Made by a program: the position numbers and the translations under genes | In this document: in pieces, positions 18,551-26,580 of the stretch | How the letters are laid out: the number at the start of each line of letters is the position of its first letter | How positions within the stretch are numbered: position 1 is the stretch's first letter | The notes under the pieces: model-generated | What the model was told of the DNA's origin: nothing | Seen by the model: only the letters and a program-made list of their open reading frames with translations | Database searches by the model: none | Origin: Nocardia fluminea | GTDB lineage: Bacteria > Actinomycetota > Actinomycetes > Mycobacteriales > Mycobacteriaceae | Length of the DNA stretch: 64,000 nt | Direction: 5' to 3' | Assembly: GCF_002846365.1 (NCBI RefSeq) | Contig: NZ_PJMW01000002.1 | Coordinates: 4,526,001 to 4,590,000, forward strand

Positions 18551-19378
18551 TCAGCGTTGCACGAGCTCGGCGGTCAGGGTGTCGAGGCGGATCGCGTTGT
18601 CCGGGTCGAAGTCTTTGCTCGTGAGGGGGAGCCGGGTCCGGCGGCGGAAGGCGGTCACTGGATCACCGGGTGGCTCGTCGAGGAGCTGGACTATCGGCGG
18701 GATCGCTCGAGCGACCGATCGGCCGAAGACGAATCCGGCGGCCTTGGTCAGTATCCGGTGGGGTGCGGGCAGCGGATCGGCCATCGCGGTCCGCACCATC
18801 ATCGGGTTGTAGAGCACGTAGCGAATGCGTGTGTTCGGGTGACGGTGCGGGAAGGCGACGCCGAGCAGGTCGTTGGCGCGTGAGGCCTGCATGGCGGCGC
18901 GTGTACCGGTGTAGCCCTCGCGCAAGGTCAGGTCGTCCCAGTGCAGGCGGCCAGGGAAGCCGCCGGGTCCGCAGATGTTCATGATGACCGGGGTGTCCGC
19001 CCGTGCCAGCGCATCGACGAGCCCGTGGCCGAGGACGAATCGGCTCAGATAGTGCAGCGCGAAGGTGAACTCGATGCCGTCCTCGGTGACCTCGCGTCGC
19101 GGGCGGAAGCGCTGAGCGCCGAAGACGAGGCCGTCGACGGTGTCGGCCAGATCGGCGACCCGGGCGAGCGTGGCCCGCATTCCCGTCAGGGTGCTCAGAT
19201 CGGCGCGCAGGAACACCGCGCGTTCACCTGCGCCGATCGCGGCAGCCTCCTGGAGGAACGCCCCGCCTTTCTTCGCGCTGCTGGCGACTGCGATCACCTG
19301 GTCGCCGCGTCGCAGAAAATGTAGGCCGAGCCCTTTGCCCATGCCGTCGGTACCGCCGGTGATGACATATGTGCGCAT
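18551..19378 (-). CDS. short-chain dehydrogenase/reductase-like protein with altered catalytic motif
   Basis: The 275-aa Rossmann protein has the cofactor motif TGGTDGMGKG at residues 7-16. The expected YxxxK is not present: the aligned stretch (before AND) reads MQASR, so Tyr is replaced by Met and Lys by Arg, and the catalytic Ser region reads NICGPGG. It is therefore either a non-catalytic binding protein or an enzyme with a different mechanism. The start at 19378 begins with MRTYVITGG. It is divergent from a TetR gene that probably controls it. Its 3' end faces the pdxS terminator. Confidence 0.75.
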   Translation of the reverse strand: MRTYVITGGTDGMGKGLGLHFLRRGDQVIAVASSAKKGGAFLQEAAAIGAGERAVFLRADLSTLTGMRATLARVADLADTVDGLVFGAQRFRPRREVTEDGIEFTFALHYLSRFVLGHGLVDALARADTPVIMNICGPGGFPGRLHWDDLTLREGYTGTRAAMQASRANDLLGVAFPHRHPNTRIRYVLYNPMMVRTAMADPLPAPHRILTKAAGFVFGRSVARAIPPIVQLLDEPPGDPVTAFRRRTRLPLTSKDFDPDNAIRLDTLTAELVQR

Positions 19379-19454
19379 CGAATTCCGTTCTACTCGAATC
19401 GATCTGGACTGCGTCATCGGCCGACGTATCGAGGCTAGAAACCGACGTGCTGTC

Positions 19455-19484
19455 AAGTCAACATCTGATGACTTAGCATGACTT
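19455..19484. promoter_or_regulatory. operator/promoter between SDR and TetR genes
   Basis: The inverted repeat AAGTCA (19455-19460) - 8 bp - TGACTT (19469-19474) is followed by a further TGACTT half-site at 19479-19484, just before the TetR ATG. On the minus strand TTGACT, 18 bases, TAGCCT gives a promoter for the SDR gene whose -35 overlaps the first half-site. Autoregulated repression of both genes is inferred. Confidence 0.5.
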
Positions 19485-19485
19485 C

Positions 19486-20058
19486 ATGCATCCGAAGCCC
19501 GCACCCCGTCGCCGCGACCGCGCGGCCACCCGCGCCGCGCTGCTCGACGTGGCGCGGATCCGCTTCGCGGCGCAGGGCTTCGACGGCACGGGACTGCGCG
19601 AGATCGCCGCCGAGGTCGGGGTCGATCCCGCCTTGGTGTCGCGCTACTTCGGTTCCAAGAAGGGGCTCTACGCCGAGGCGATGCGAATGGAGATCCCCAC
19701 CGGAGTGGCCGCCGATCCGCACCGCCCGGTCGTGAGCATCGCCGACGCCCTGCTCCACGATGTCGTGTACCAGGACTGGTCGCGGTACGGGGGCGAACAT
19801 CCGCTCCTGGCCATGCTCCGATCGGCAGGCCACGACGACGTGCGCGATCAGTTGCGCGCCCAACTCTGCGACGGCTACCTGCACGAATTCGCCGACCGGT
19901 TCGACGGACCCGACGCGGAACTGCGTGCCGAGCTGATCGGCGCCCTGTTGATCGGCCTCGGCGTGCTGCGCTCGGTGATCGGCACGCCCGCCGTGAGCGC
20001 GGCGCCGTTCGACCGGACCCGGGTTCTCGCGGCGCGCATGGTGAACGCCCTGACCTGA
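19486..20058 (+). CDS. TetR-family transcriptional regulator
   Basis: The protein has 190 residues. The N-terminal HTH (about residues 12-58) includes FAAQGFDGTGLREIAAEVGVDPALVSRYFGSKKGLY, typical of TetR. The C-terminal ligand-binding part is unassigned. It is divergent from the SDR-like gene with repeated TGACTT/AAGTCA elements between them, so it most likely regulates itself and that gene. ATG 19486 is the only sensible start; the ribosome site is weak. Confidence 0.9.
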   Translation: MHPKPAPRRRDRAATRAALLDVARIRFAAQGFDGTGLREIAAEVGVDPALVSRYFGSKKGLYAEAMRMEIPTGVAADPHRPVVSIADALLHDVVYQDWSRYGGEHPLLAMLRSAGHDDVRDQLRAQLCDGYLHEFADRFDGPDAELRAELIGALLIGLGVLRSVIGTPAVSAAPFDRTRVLAARMVNALT

Positions 20059-20075
20059 ACCCGTGTGCAGGAGTT

Positions 20076-20726
20076 TCAGAGGATGCCGTGTTCGTGGGCG
20101 TAGATGGCGGCTTGGGTGCGGTCACGGACGCCGAGGCGGTTCAGGATGCTCGAGATGTGGTTCTTGACGGTGCCCTCGCTGAGGTACAGAGTCCGGGCGA
20201 TCTCGCGGTTGGCGGCGCCGGTGGCGAGCAGGCGCAGGACCTCGGTTTCGCGGTCGGTGAGGTCGATGGTGGGGCGTGGTGTGCGCGATCGGACCATGGC
20301 GGCCAGGCGGGCGGAGACGGCGGCGGAGTACTGGTCGACGCCCGCGTGCGCGAGGCGGATCGCCTGGGCGAGTTCCGCGGCGGGCAGGTCCTTGAGGAGA
20401 TATCCGGATGCGCCCGCGTGCAAGGCAGCGACGATGTAGCCGTCGTCGTCGAAGGTCGTGAGCATCAGCACCGTCGCCCGGCCGCGCAGGAGGGCGGCTG
20501 CCTCGACTCCGCCCATGCCGGGCATGCGCACGTCCATCAGCACCACATCAGGCGCCAGAACGGCGGCCGATTCGACTGCCTCGGTGCCACTTTCGGCCGT
20601 GCCGACGACGTCGATGCCGGGCTGCAGGACGAGCAGTGCGGCGATCCCTTCCCGGACGAGACGCTCGTCGTCGGCGATCAGCACGCGGACCTCCGGCGCT
20701 GGTCCATCGGCACGGTGTCCGGTCAT
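20076..20726 (-). CDS. NarL/LuxR-family response regulator
   Basis: The protein has 216 residues. The receiver domain has acidic residues D19-D20, the phosphoacceptor D65 in LMDVRMPG, and a Lys in YLLKDLP. A C-terminal LuxR-type HTH follows (LTDRETEVLRLLATGAANREIARTLYLSEGTVKNHISSIL). Its ATG overlaps the stop of the histidine kinase gene as ATGA, so kinase and regulator are co-translated. The target is unknown; the divergent membrane protein gene at 22026 is the nearest candidate. Confidence 0.95.
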   Translation of the reverse strand: MTGHRADGPAPEVRVLIADDERLVREGIAALLVLQPGIDVVGTAESGTEAVESAAVLAPDVVLMDVRMPGMGGVEAAALLRGRATVLMLTTFDDDGYIVAALHAGASGYLLKDLPAAELAQAIRLAHAGVDQYSAAVSARLAAMVRSRTPRPTIDLTDRETEVLRLLATGAANREIARTLYLSEGTVKNHISSILNRLGVRDRTQAAIYAHEHGIL

Positions 20727-21886
20727 CGCGCGACCACCGGGATCGTGACGAGCAGACGAGTTCCCCTGATGCTGGAAGTGATGCGTACCTCGCCGCCCAC
20801 CAGTTCGAGACGTTCACGCATGCCGGCGAGTCCCTGCCCTTCGACCGCGCCCGGCGCGAAACCTGTTCCGTTGTCGGCGATGTCGAGGACACCGGTGGTC
20901 GGTGTCAGGTCGACCCGGATCGCCACGGCGGTGGCGCCGGAATGGCGGCGCGCGTTGGTGAGCGCTTCCTGCGCGGCGAGATACAGGGCGAGACGGCCGG
21001 GTTCGCCGACGGTGTCCTCGGTACCGGTGAGGTCGAGGGTCACGCCGAAGCCCGGGTCGTCGAGCCGGGCCGCGAGCGCCCGCAGCGCGCCGGCGAGCGT
21101 GAACCGGGTGTCGTCGGCGCGCAGCGTGCCCACCGCGCGCCGGACCTCGTCGAGGGCAAGGCGCGCGGAACGACGTCCTTCCGTCAGTGCCCGATCGGCG
21201 GTGTCGGTGTCCACTGTGCGGTACGCGGCCGATTTCTCCAGCTGGATCGCGATGACCACGAGGTGGTGGCCGACGCTGTCGTGGATATCGCGGGCCAGCC
21301 GGCTTCGCTCGGCGACGGTGGCCAGAGTGGCCGCCTGGTCCGCGTACTCGCGCAGCCTGGCATGCGTGTCGGACAACTCGGTGAGCAGCGTTTCGGCGCG
21401 GCGCCGCCCGGTCTGCTCACGTTCGGCGATCACCGCGATCGCGAGAGCGAAGACGACGCCGATCGCGAACATCAGCAAATCCGACAGTGCCTCGGGATCA
21501 TCGCGCAGCGCCGGTCGCCCGATGACCAGGACGCAGGCGAAAAGCAGCCCGCCACCGGCGAGGGCATAGGCGACCCGGTGCCCGGCGGTGAAATAGGCGG
21601 TGAGCGGGAGCAGGACGAACAGCACCTTCGCATTGCCACTGCTGTCGAGCGCGGTGATCACGGTGTACACGGCAGCGCGGACGACCAGCCCCGCGAGAGC
21701 GGCGACCCGGCTGGACGGCCCGCGCCGCTCGACGATCTCCAGCGCGCCTGCCACGAGGAGCGTGCCCGCGAAAGCGATCGACCGCACGGGATCCACGGGC
21801 GCGGTCGAGGCGACGGCGAGCCCGGCGATCAGGACCGAGGCGTAGAGGAAGCACGCCACCCAGGTCAGTGCGTGCGGTCGAGGCAT
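20723..21886 (-). CDS. sensor histidine kinase (HisKA_3 type)
   Basis: The protein has 387 residues. About five N-terminal TM segments (residues 8-155) are followed by a short coiled-coil linker. The dimerisation/phosphoacceptor helix ERSRLARDIHDSVGHHL has H202. The C-terminal HATPase domain has AAQEALTNARRHS and DNGTGF. With little extracytoplasmic sequence, it probably senses within the membrane. It is upstream of and overlaps its response regulator gene. Confidence 0.93.
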   Translation of the reverse strand: MPRPHALTWVACFLYASVLIAGLAVASTAPVDPVRSIAFAGTLLVAGALEIVERRGPSSRVAALAGLVVRAAVYTVITALDSSGNAKVLFVLLPLTAYFTAGHRVAYALAGGGLLFACVLVIGRPALRDDPEALSDLLMFAIGVVFALAIAVIAEREQTGRRRAETLLTELSDTHARLREYADQAATLATVAERSRLARDIHDSVGHHLVVIAIQLEKSAAYRTVDTDTADRALTEGRRSARLALDEVRRAVGTLRADDTRFTLAGALRALAARLDDPGFGVTLDLTGTEDTVGEPGRLALYLAAQEALTNARRHSGATAVAIRVDLTPTTGVLDIADNGTGFAPGAVEGQGLAGMRERLELVGGEVRITSSIRGTRLLVTIPVVAR

Positions 21887-21899
21887 TCGCTGAGCCTAT

Positions 21900-21949
21900 G
21901 GCCCTGTTCGGTACCCGGCCAGGGCCGCGCGGCGAAAGTAGCCGAAAGT
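21900..21949. promoter_or_regulatory. repeats between the two-component genes and the divergent membrane protein
   Basis: The inverted repeat GGCCCTG (21900-21906) / CAGGGCC (21920-21926) and the direct repeat CGAAAGT at 21933-21939 and 21943-21949 lie in the 139-bp divergent region. The direct repeats are spaced one helical turn apart, as response-regulator dimers often require. This is a candidate binding site only. Confidence 0.3.
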
Positions 21950-22025
21950 CATGGGCCACCCGGCACTTACCGCCGTGACCACCGGATTCCTACCGTCGCA
22001 CTCGACATCGAGAAGGGATTCGGAC

Positions 22026-22616
22026 ATGGACACACGAGCACTGCTGCGACTGGGCAGCGTCGCAGGACTCCTCTGCGGCGGAGCCATCGCCCTGGCGGGC
22101 GCGACCGAACTGGTCGCCGACGGTAAGACGCCATTCACCCAGGTTCTCAACGGGACGGCCGTCCCTTTCGGCATCGGATTGCTGGTGGCGTTGTACTCGC
22201 TGCTGCACCAGCGCCTCGGTCGCTTCGGGGCGCTCGGCTTCGTCGTCCAGTTTCTCGGCTTCGGCTTCTTCGCCGGCGTCGCGTTCGCCAGGAATTTCGT
22301 CCTGGTGTACCTGGACAAGCCGGTTGTCGACGAATTGTTCACCAGCCCAGCGAAAGTCGCGTTCCTGCTCACCGGTTTCCTCGCGCTGACCGGAACGCTG
22401 CTGTTCGGCTCGGCATTGATGCGAAGCCGGGCCGTCCCGGTCGCGGCCGCGACCCTCTACACGGCGGGCCTGTCCGTGCTGTGCCTGACCTTCCTGCTGC
22501 CCACGCCGCTGGTCCGTGCCGGGCACATTGCGGCCGGGGTGGGCATCGGGTGGCTGGCCTGGTGGGTCTGGTCGAGCGTCACCGCGAGACAGCCGGCTAC
22601 CGCACCCGCGGTCTAG
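22026..22616 (+). CDS. multi-pass membrane protein of unknown function
   Basis: The 196-aa protein has about six hydrophobic segments and small loops. It resembles small DUF-type membrane proteins of actinobacteria, and no family is recognised with certainty. ATG 22026 follows GAGAAGGGA. It is divergent from the histidine kinase operon, so it may be its regulatory target. Its stop (22614-22616) overlaps the stop of the opposite-strand gene. Confidence 0.65.
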   Translation: MDTRALLRLGSVAGLLCGGAIALAGATELVADGKTPFTQVLNGTAVPFGIGLLVALYSLLHQRLGRFGALGFVVQFLGFGFFAGVAFARNFVLVYLDKPVVDELFTSPAKVAFLLTGFLALTGTLLFGSALMRSRAVPVAAATLYTAGLSVLCLTFLLPTPLVRAGHIAAGVGIGWLAWWVWSSVTARQPATAPAV

Positions 22617-23410
22617 GGCTGGCCCGCCGCGCCTTCGGTATCGGCGGTGAGAGCGTCGGCGAAGTTCTCGGCGTAGCCGAGGATGAGCTGGCGCTGGGTG
22701 GGCAGCAGGACGGCCAGTTCGTGCCAGGCGATGGCGGTGGGGGAGCCGTAGAGGTGGGTCAGGTCGGTGACCAGCGCCGCTGCCTGTTCTGGGGTGGGCG
22801 CGGTGGGGCGGGCGAAGGCGAGCAGAGACGCGCCGATGGCGATGTGGCGGTAGCCGTGGGTGGTCATGCGGCGGATCACCGTGTGGTTGTCGTAGGTACT
22901 CCAGTCGTCGGCGAAGTACCCGTTGGGGATGCCGGCGATGGCGAGGTCGTCGCGGTCCACCGGGACACGCTGGATCAGCACGACGTCGTCGACCACGCGA
23001 TCGGGGAAACGGTTGGCGGCGACGAGCGCGGCCAGTTCGTCCTCGGACGCGTTGCGGGTGTCGCGCAACGCGTCCCAGGGAACGCGGGCGGACGGATTGT
23101 CGAGCAGCGCGGCGATGCGCGAGACCGTGGCGTTCTCGGCGCGGTGGGTGGCGGCGGGGTCGTCGGGGTCGTCGGGGCCGACGCCGCCCTCGCCTTCGAT
23201 GAGCCCGAGCGTGGCGTGCATGCTGGTGTACGCGCACTGGCCGAGATCGTCGAGCGTGCAGAGGATCCTGGCATCGGGATGATCCATCCGGACCAGCTCC
23301 AACGCATCGAGCAGCTGGGCGAAGGTGGTGACGTCGTCGAGGCGGGCAACGGTGTTGGAGTCCAGCCGGTTACGTCGAACGGGTGGTTCGCCCGGCTCGA
23401 AAGTCGTCAT
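22613..23410 (-). CDS. conserved-looking protein of unknown function
   Basis: The 265-aa soluble, acidic protein is not recognised. The middle is rich in Asp/Pro and contains DPDDPAATHRAENATVSRIAALL. The C-terminal part has a possible conserved patch YGSPTAIAWHELAVLLPTQRQLILGY. No signal peptide, TM segment or P-loop is seen. The start at 23410 (MTTFEPGEPP) has GGAG five bases upstream. It lies between two membrane-protein genes, on the opposite strand. Confidence 0.6.
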   Translation of the reverse strand: MTTFEPGEPPVRRNRLDSNTVARLDDVTTFAQLLDALELVRMDHPDARILCTLDDLGQCAYTSMHATLGLIEGEGGVGPDDPDDPAATHRAENATVSRIAALLDNPSARVPWDALRDTRNASEDELAALVAANRFPDRVVDDVVLIQRVPVDRDDLAIAGIPNGYFADDWSTYDNHTVIRRMTTHGYRHIAIGASLLAFARPTAPTPEQAAALVTDLTHLYGSPTAIAWHELAVLLPTQRQLILGYAENFADALTADTEGAAGQP

Positions 23411-23493
23411 CTGCACTCCGACATCCTGGCACGGCCGTCGGCGCGTCGGAGTGATCCCGGCGCATGTGGGCTCGTCATCGGTCGGCCCAGCAA

Positions 23494-23521
23494 TTGCTGC
23501 CAACTGGGCATACCGTACAGT
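23494..23521 (+). promoter_or_regulatory. promoter of the TauE/SafE gene
   Basis: -35 TTGCTG (23494-23499), 16-base spacer, -10 TACAGT (23516-23521). The GTG start lies six bases further on, so the mRNA is probably leaderless. Confidence 0.5.
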
Positions 23522-23527
23522 CGGTCC

Positions 23528-24262
23528 GTGACCGCGCTCGACTTCTCCTTGCTGGTCGTCGCGGGATTCTTCACCGGCTTGATCGGTTTCGTCACCGGGA
23601 TGGCCTCGATCGTCTCCTATCCGGCGCTGCTGGCCGCCGGTCTGCCGCCCGTCGCGGCCAATGTCACCAACACGGTCGCCATGGTCGCCGTCGGCGTCGG
23701 GGCGACCGCGAATTCCGGCCGTGAACTCGTCGGTCGCGGGCCCACGCTGGTGCGCTGGGCGGTACTGGCGGCCGTCGGCGGGCTGCTCGGCGCGCTCGCG
23801 CTGCTGGTCGCCCCGGACGGCGCGTTCGAGGTGGTCGTGCCGTTCCTGGTGGCGATGGCGTCGATCGCGCTGCTGGTGCAACCACTGGTGCGCCGCCACG
23901 TCGGCGAGCTCAGCGCGCCCTGGATCGTGCCGGCCGGCATCCTGCTGACGTCGGTGTACGGCGGGTATTTCGGTGCGGGCGCGGGCGTGATCTACCTGTC
24001 GATCATGCTGCTGTGCACCGCGGAATCCCTCTGGAGCGCCTCGATTCTCAAGAGCTTCCTGCTCGGCATCGCGAACCTGGTCGCCGCGGTCGGGTTCGCG
24101 GCCTTCGGACCGGTGCACTGGGGTGCGGCGCTGGCTCTCGGAGCGGGTGCGCTGGCGGGTGGCTGGTGTGGTCCGCCGGTGGTGAAAGTGATTCCACCGA
24201 GGGTCTTGCGGGTGACGGTCGGGATCTGCGGACTCGGTCTCGCCGTATACCTGGCTCGATAG
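23528..24262 (+). CDS. TauE/SafE-family sulfite/sulfonate-type exporter
   Basis: The 244-aa membrane protein has about eight TM segments. The two repeated half-motifs typical of the family are seen (GFVTGMASIVSYPALLAAGLPP in the first half; GGYFGAGAGVIYLSIM in the second). Family members export sulfite, sulfoacetate or other small organic anions; the substrate here is unknown. GTG 23528 is placed by the leaderless promoter just upstream. Confidence 0.8.
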   Translation: MTALDFSLLVVAGFFTGLIGFVTGMASIVSYPALLAAGLPPVAANVTNTVAMVAVGVGATANSGRELVGRGPTLVRWAVLAAVGGLLGALALLVAPDGAFEVVVPFLVAMASIALLVQPLVRRHVGELSAPWIVPAGILLTSVYGGYFGAGAGVIYLSIMLLCTAESLWSASILKSFLLGIANLVAAVGFAAFGPVHWGAALALGAGALAGGWCGPPVVKVIPPRVLRVTVGICGLGLAVYLAR

Positions 24263-24353
24263 TCGTCTTCCGGGCAGGACTGTTGCGTGTCTGTGCCCAT
24301 CGAGGCCGCTGTTTCGCCTGCTGGGCAGCGACGCGGTCCGTAGCCTGGAGACG

Positions 24354-25142
24354 GTGCACCACTCAGATAGTGAAATCGCAATCCACGCAACAGAAGTCGC
24401 TTCGGAAGTGATTCGGACGGCGTTCCACGCTCCGCTCACTCGCTACGCCAAACAGGGCGACGATTTCGCCACGCAGGCCGATATCGCGGCCGAGAAGGCC
24501 ATCCTCGACGTGCTCGCGACCGAATGTCCGGACGACCGGTTCGTCGCCGAGGAATCGGGCGTCACCGGCGCGAGCCTCAGCGATCGGACGTGGTTTGTCG
24601 ATCCACTCTGTGGCACCAGGAATTTCGCGGTCGACACCGCGTTCGTCGCGGTCAATGTCGCGCTGCGGGTCGGCGGCACGGTGACGGTGGCCGCGACCGC
24701 CGACCCGTTCGCCGACGAGGTGTTCTGGACCGCGGGGCAGGGTGGTTTCCTGCGCGCGGACGGCCGCGACGAGCCGTTGCGCCCGCACGCGGGCAGCCGC
24801 CTCGTCGACGTCGACCTCGACCACCCGTTCCCCTGGTCGACCCCGGCGCGGCTCTTCGACGCCGAAGGCTTTGCGGGAGAGTTCCATCCGCGGGTCTTAT
24901 CGACCTCGTTGGCGCTGGCCTGGGTCGCGGCCGGGCGCCGGGCCGCCTACGTCACCGGCGGCGATCTTCGCGACAGCGTGCATTTCAGCAGCGCGATCGC
25001 GGTGTGCCAGGCGGCCGGCTGCGTGGTCACCGGTCTGGCCGGGCAACCGCTGCACACCGCGCCACACGGACTCATCGCGGCGGCGGACACGCCGACCCAT
25101 GCGCGGCTGGTGGAGGCGGTGGCGGGCCTGCGCGCCGGGTAG
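24354..25142 (+). CDS. inositol monophosphatase-like protein with altered metal site
   Basis: The 262-aa protein has the IMPase fold. The EES (metal Glu) motif is FVAEESG. The main motif reads VDPLCGTRNF where DPxDGTxNF is usual, so the second Asp, a metal ligand, is a Cys. The C-terminal WD motif reads VHFSSA, with His at the place of the third Asp. Activity may be lost or the metal requirement changed. GTG 24354 has TAGCCT (24341-24346) seven bases upstream, fitting a leaderless mRNA. It could be a HisN/CysQ/IMPase relative. Confidence 0.7.
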   Translation: MHHSDSEIAIHATEVASEVIRTAFHAPLTRYAKQGDDFATQADIAAEKAILDVLATECPDDRFVAEESGVTGASLSDRTWFVDPLCGTRNFAVDTAFVAVNVALRVGGTVTVAATADPFADEVFWTAGQGGFLRADGRDEPLRPHAGSRLVDVDLDHPFPWSTPARLFDAEGFAGEFHPRVLSTSLALAWVAAGRRAAYVTGGDLRDSVHFSSAIAVCQAAGCVVTGLAGQPLHTAPHGLIAAADTPTHARLVEAVAGLRAG

Positions 25143-25172
25143 CGCTGGGGTGCATCACAATCGGGGGCATCT

Positions 25173-25193
25173 CACAGACCCGGGTTGTCTGTG
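25173..25193. promoter_or_regulatory. 7-bp inverted repeat before the MTB12-like lipoprotein gene
   Basis: CACAGAC (25173-25179) and GTCTGTG (25187-25193) flank seven bases, in the 176-bp gap 25143-25318. It could be an operator or a weak terminator of the preceding gene. Confidence 0.3.
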
Positions 25194-25318
25194 TCTCAGA
25201 GTTTCCTCAACATCACTGGGTACCGTCCTGCCCGTGGCATCGAGGCCTGCGCTGTGTGGCGCCGGTCCTTCGCCGTCGCCCGCAGGGCGAGATTCCGACC
25301 CGACGTAAGGACGAGTGG

Positions 25319-25816
25319 ATGAAGTTTCGTAGGACCGGACGAGTCGCGATCGCAGGACTGGCTGTGGTCGCCGCCCTCGGCCTGAGTGCGTGCAGTGACG
25401 ACAAGGGTGACAAGCCCGCGCCCAAGACCACCACCAGCGCCAGTGCTCAGGCTTCGGCAACCGCGGACCTGCCCGCGGTGCCGACGGTCGAACAGCTCAA
25501 CGCCCAGCTCGGCACCGCGCTGGATCCGTCGGTCCCCAACGACCAGAAGCTGGACTTCGTGCAGGGCATCGAGGCCGATCCGGAGCTGCCGAACCGCCTG
25601 GCCCAGGCCGTGCAGGACAACAACGTCCAGGTGCAGGTCACCGAGGTGACCTCCTTCGGTGACAGCGTCAACGCCAAGGCCAACTTCACGGTCAACGGTC
25701 AGACCAATGTCGTCGACGTGCCGTTCGTGGCCGAAGAGGGCAAGTGGAAGGTCCAGAAGTCGTGGGCCTGCGGCATGCTGACCAACCTGGGTCAGACCTC
25801 GGTCGCCTGCGCCTGA
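25319..25816 (+). CDS. MTB12/low-molecular-weight-antigen-like lipoprotein
   Basis: The 165-aa secreted protein has a lipoprotein signal peptide with lipobox LSAC (C25). A short Thr/Ser/Ala linker leads to a domain starting PTVEQLNAQLGTALDPSVP that resembles the MTB12 family of mycobacteria. The predicted location is the outer face of the membrane. ATG 25319 has AAGGA upstream. The function is unknown. Confidence 0.75.
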   Translation: MKFRRTGRVAIAGLAVVAALGLSACSDDKGDKPAPKTTTSASAQASATADLPAVPTVEQLNAQLGTALDPSVPNDQKLDFVQGIEADPELPNRLAQAVQDNNVQVQVTEVTSFGDSVNAKANFTVNGQTNVVDVPFVAEEGKWKVQKSWACGMLTNLGQTSVACA

Positions 25817-25828
25817 TCTTCGCGCTCG

Positions 25829-25858
25829 AGCCCCGTCCGTCTGCCGGGCGGGGCTTTC
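25829..25858 (+). terminator. terminator-like hairpin after the lipoprotein gene
   Basis: AGCCCCGTCCG (25829-25839) pairs with CGGGCGGGGCT (25845-25855) with one G-U pair, followed by TTC. It lies between convergent genes. Confidence 0.6.
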
Positions 25859-25892
25859 GCGTCTTCGGACCAGGTTCCGGCGGCCCCGGATG

Positions 25893-26501
25893 TCAGCCGC
25901 GCAGCGCCGCCCGATCGGGGTGATCCCAGCGCACGGTCCAGGTCGCTTCCTCGGGATGGTCGGCGGTGTGATCGCGCACAGCGGGCAGCGTCCATCGCTG
26001 GTCGGCGGGTGTGCGCCGCAGCGCCGCCTGCTCACTCAATTCCAAGCGGATCGCGAGATCGAAGTCCAGGCCGCGACCGAGCAGCATCGGCCCGGCGAGC
26101 ACCAGCACCAGGTCGGCCCGCGCGGCCCGAATCGCCGCCCGCGCGGACCTGTCGCGCTCCTCGTCCCACAGCGCGGGCAACCAGCGCCCTTCGGCGCGCA
26201 GGGCGACCAGGATCTCGCGGCGGATCGCCTCGTAGTCGAACCACGCTGTGCGATAGGACCATTCGTCATCGCGCCCGTACTCCATCCGCAGCGACGCCGG
26301 TCGCACGAAGTCGTGCGCCGAGACCACCGCCGCCGATCGGCCCCGGTCGGTGAGAGTCCGCGCGATCCGGTGGCCGAGTTCGACCGGCTCGGCGGCATCG
26401 GCGCCGTCGACCGCGAGTATCCGCCGTCCCGGCAGCTCGGCGAGCCGGTCGGCAACGAGCCGGGCGAGGGCGGAGGGCGAGGTGGGCGTGAACGTCGGCA
26501 C
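25893..26501 (-). CDS. uridine kinase-like protein lacking the P-loop
   Basis: The 202-aa protein shows the general plan of actinobacterial uridine-kinase-like nucleotide kinases: LAVDG at the first strand, VVSAHDFVRP at the substrate site, and the later WRxxWFDYEAIRREIL region. The Walker A GxSGSGKT is replaced by VDGADAAEPVELG, with no Gly-Lys-Ser/Thr. ATP binding in the usual way is therefore unlikely. The reading frame is otherwise intact, so it may have another role or be decaying. Confidence 0.6.
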   Translation of the reverse strand: MPTFTPTSPSALARLVADRLAELPGRRILAVDGADAAEPVELGHRIARTLTDRGRSAAVVSAHDFVRPASLRMEYGRDDEWSYRTAWFDYEAIRREILVALRAEGRWLPALWDEERDRSARAAIRAARADLVLVLAGPMLLGRGLDFDLAIRLELSEQAALRRTPADQRWTLPAVRDHTADHPEEATWTVRWDHPDRAALRG

Positions 26502-26580
26502 CGGACCATCTCAGCAAATTCCGGGCCTTCGTGCCGAGCCGGACATACCGCCCGGTCGGCAAGGCGATAATCTCGAGCGC

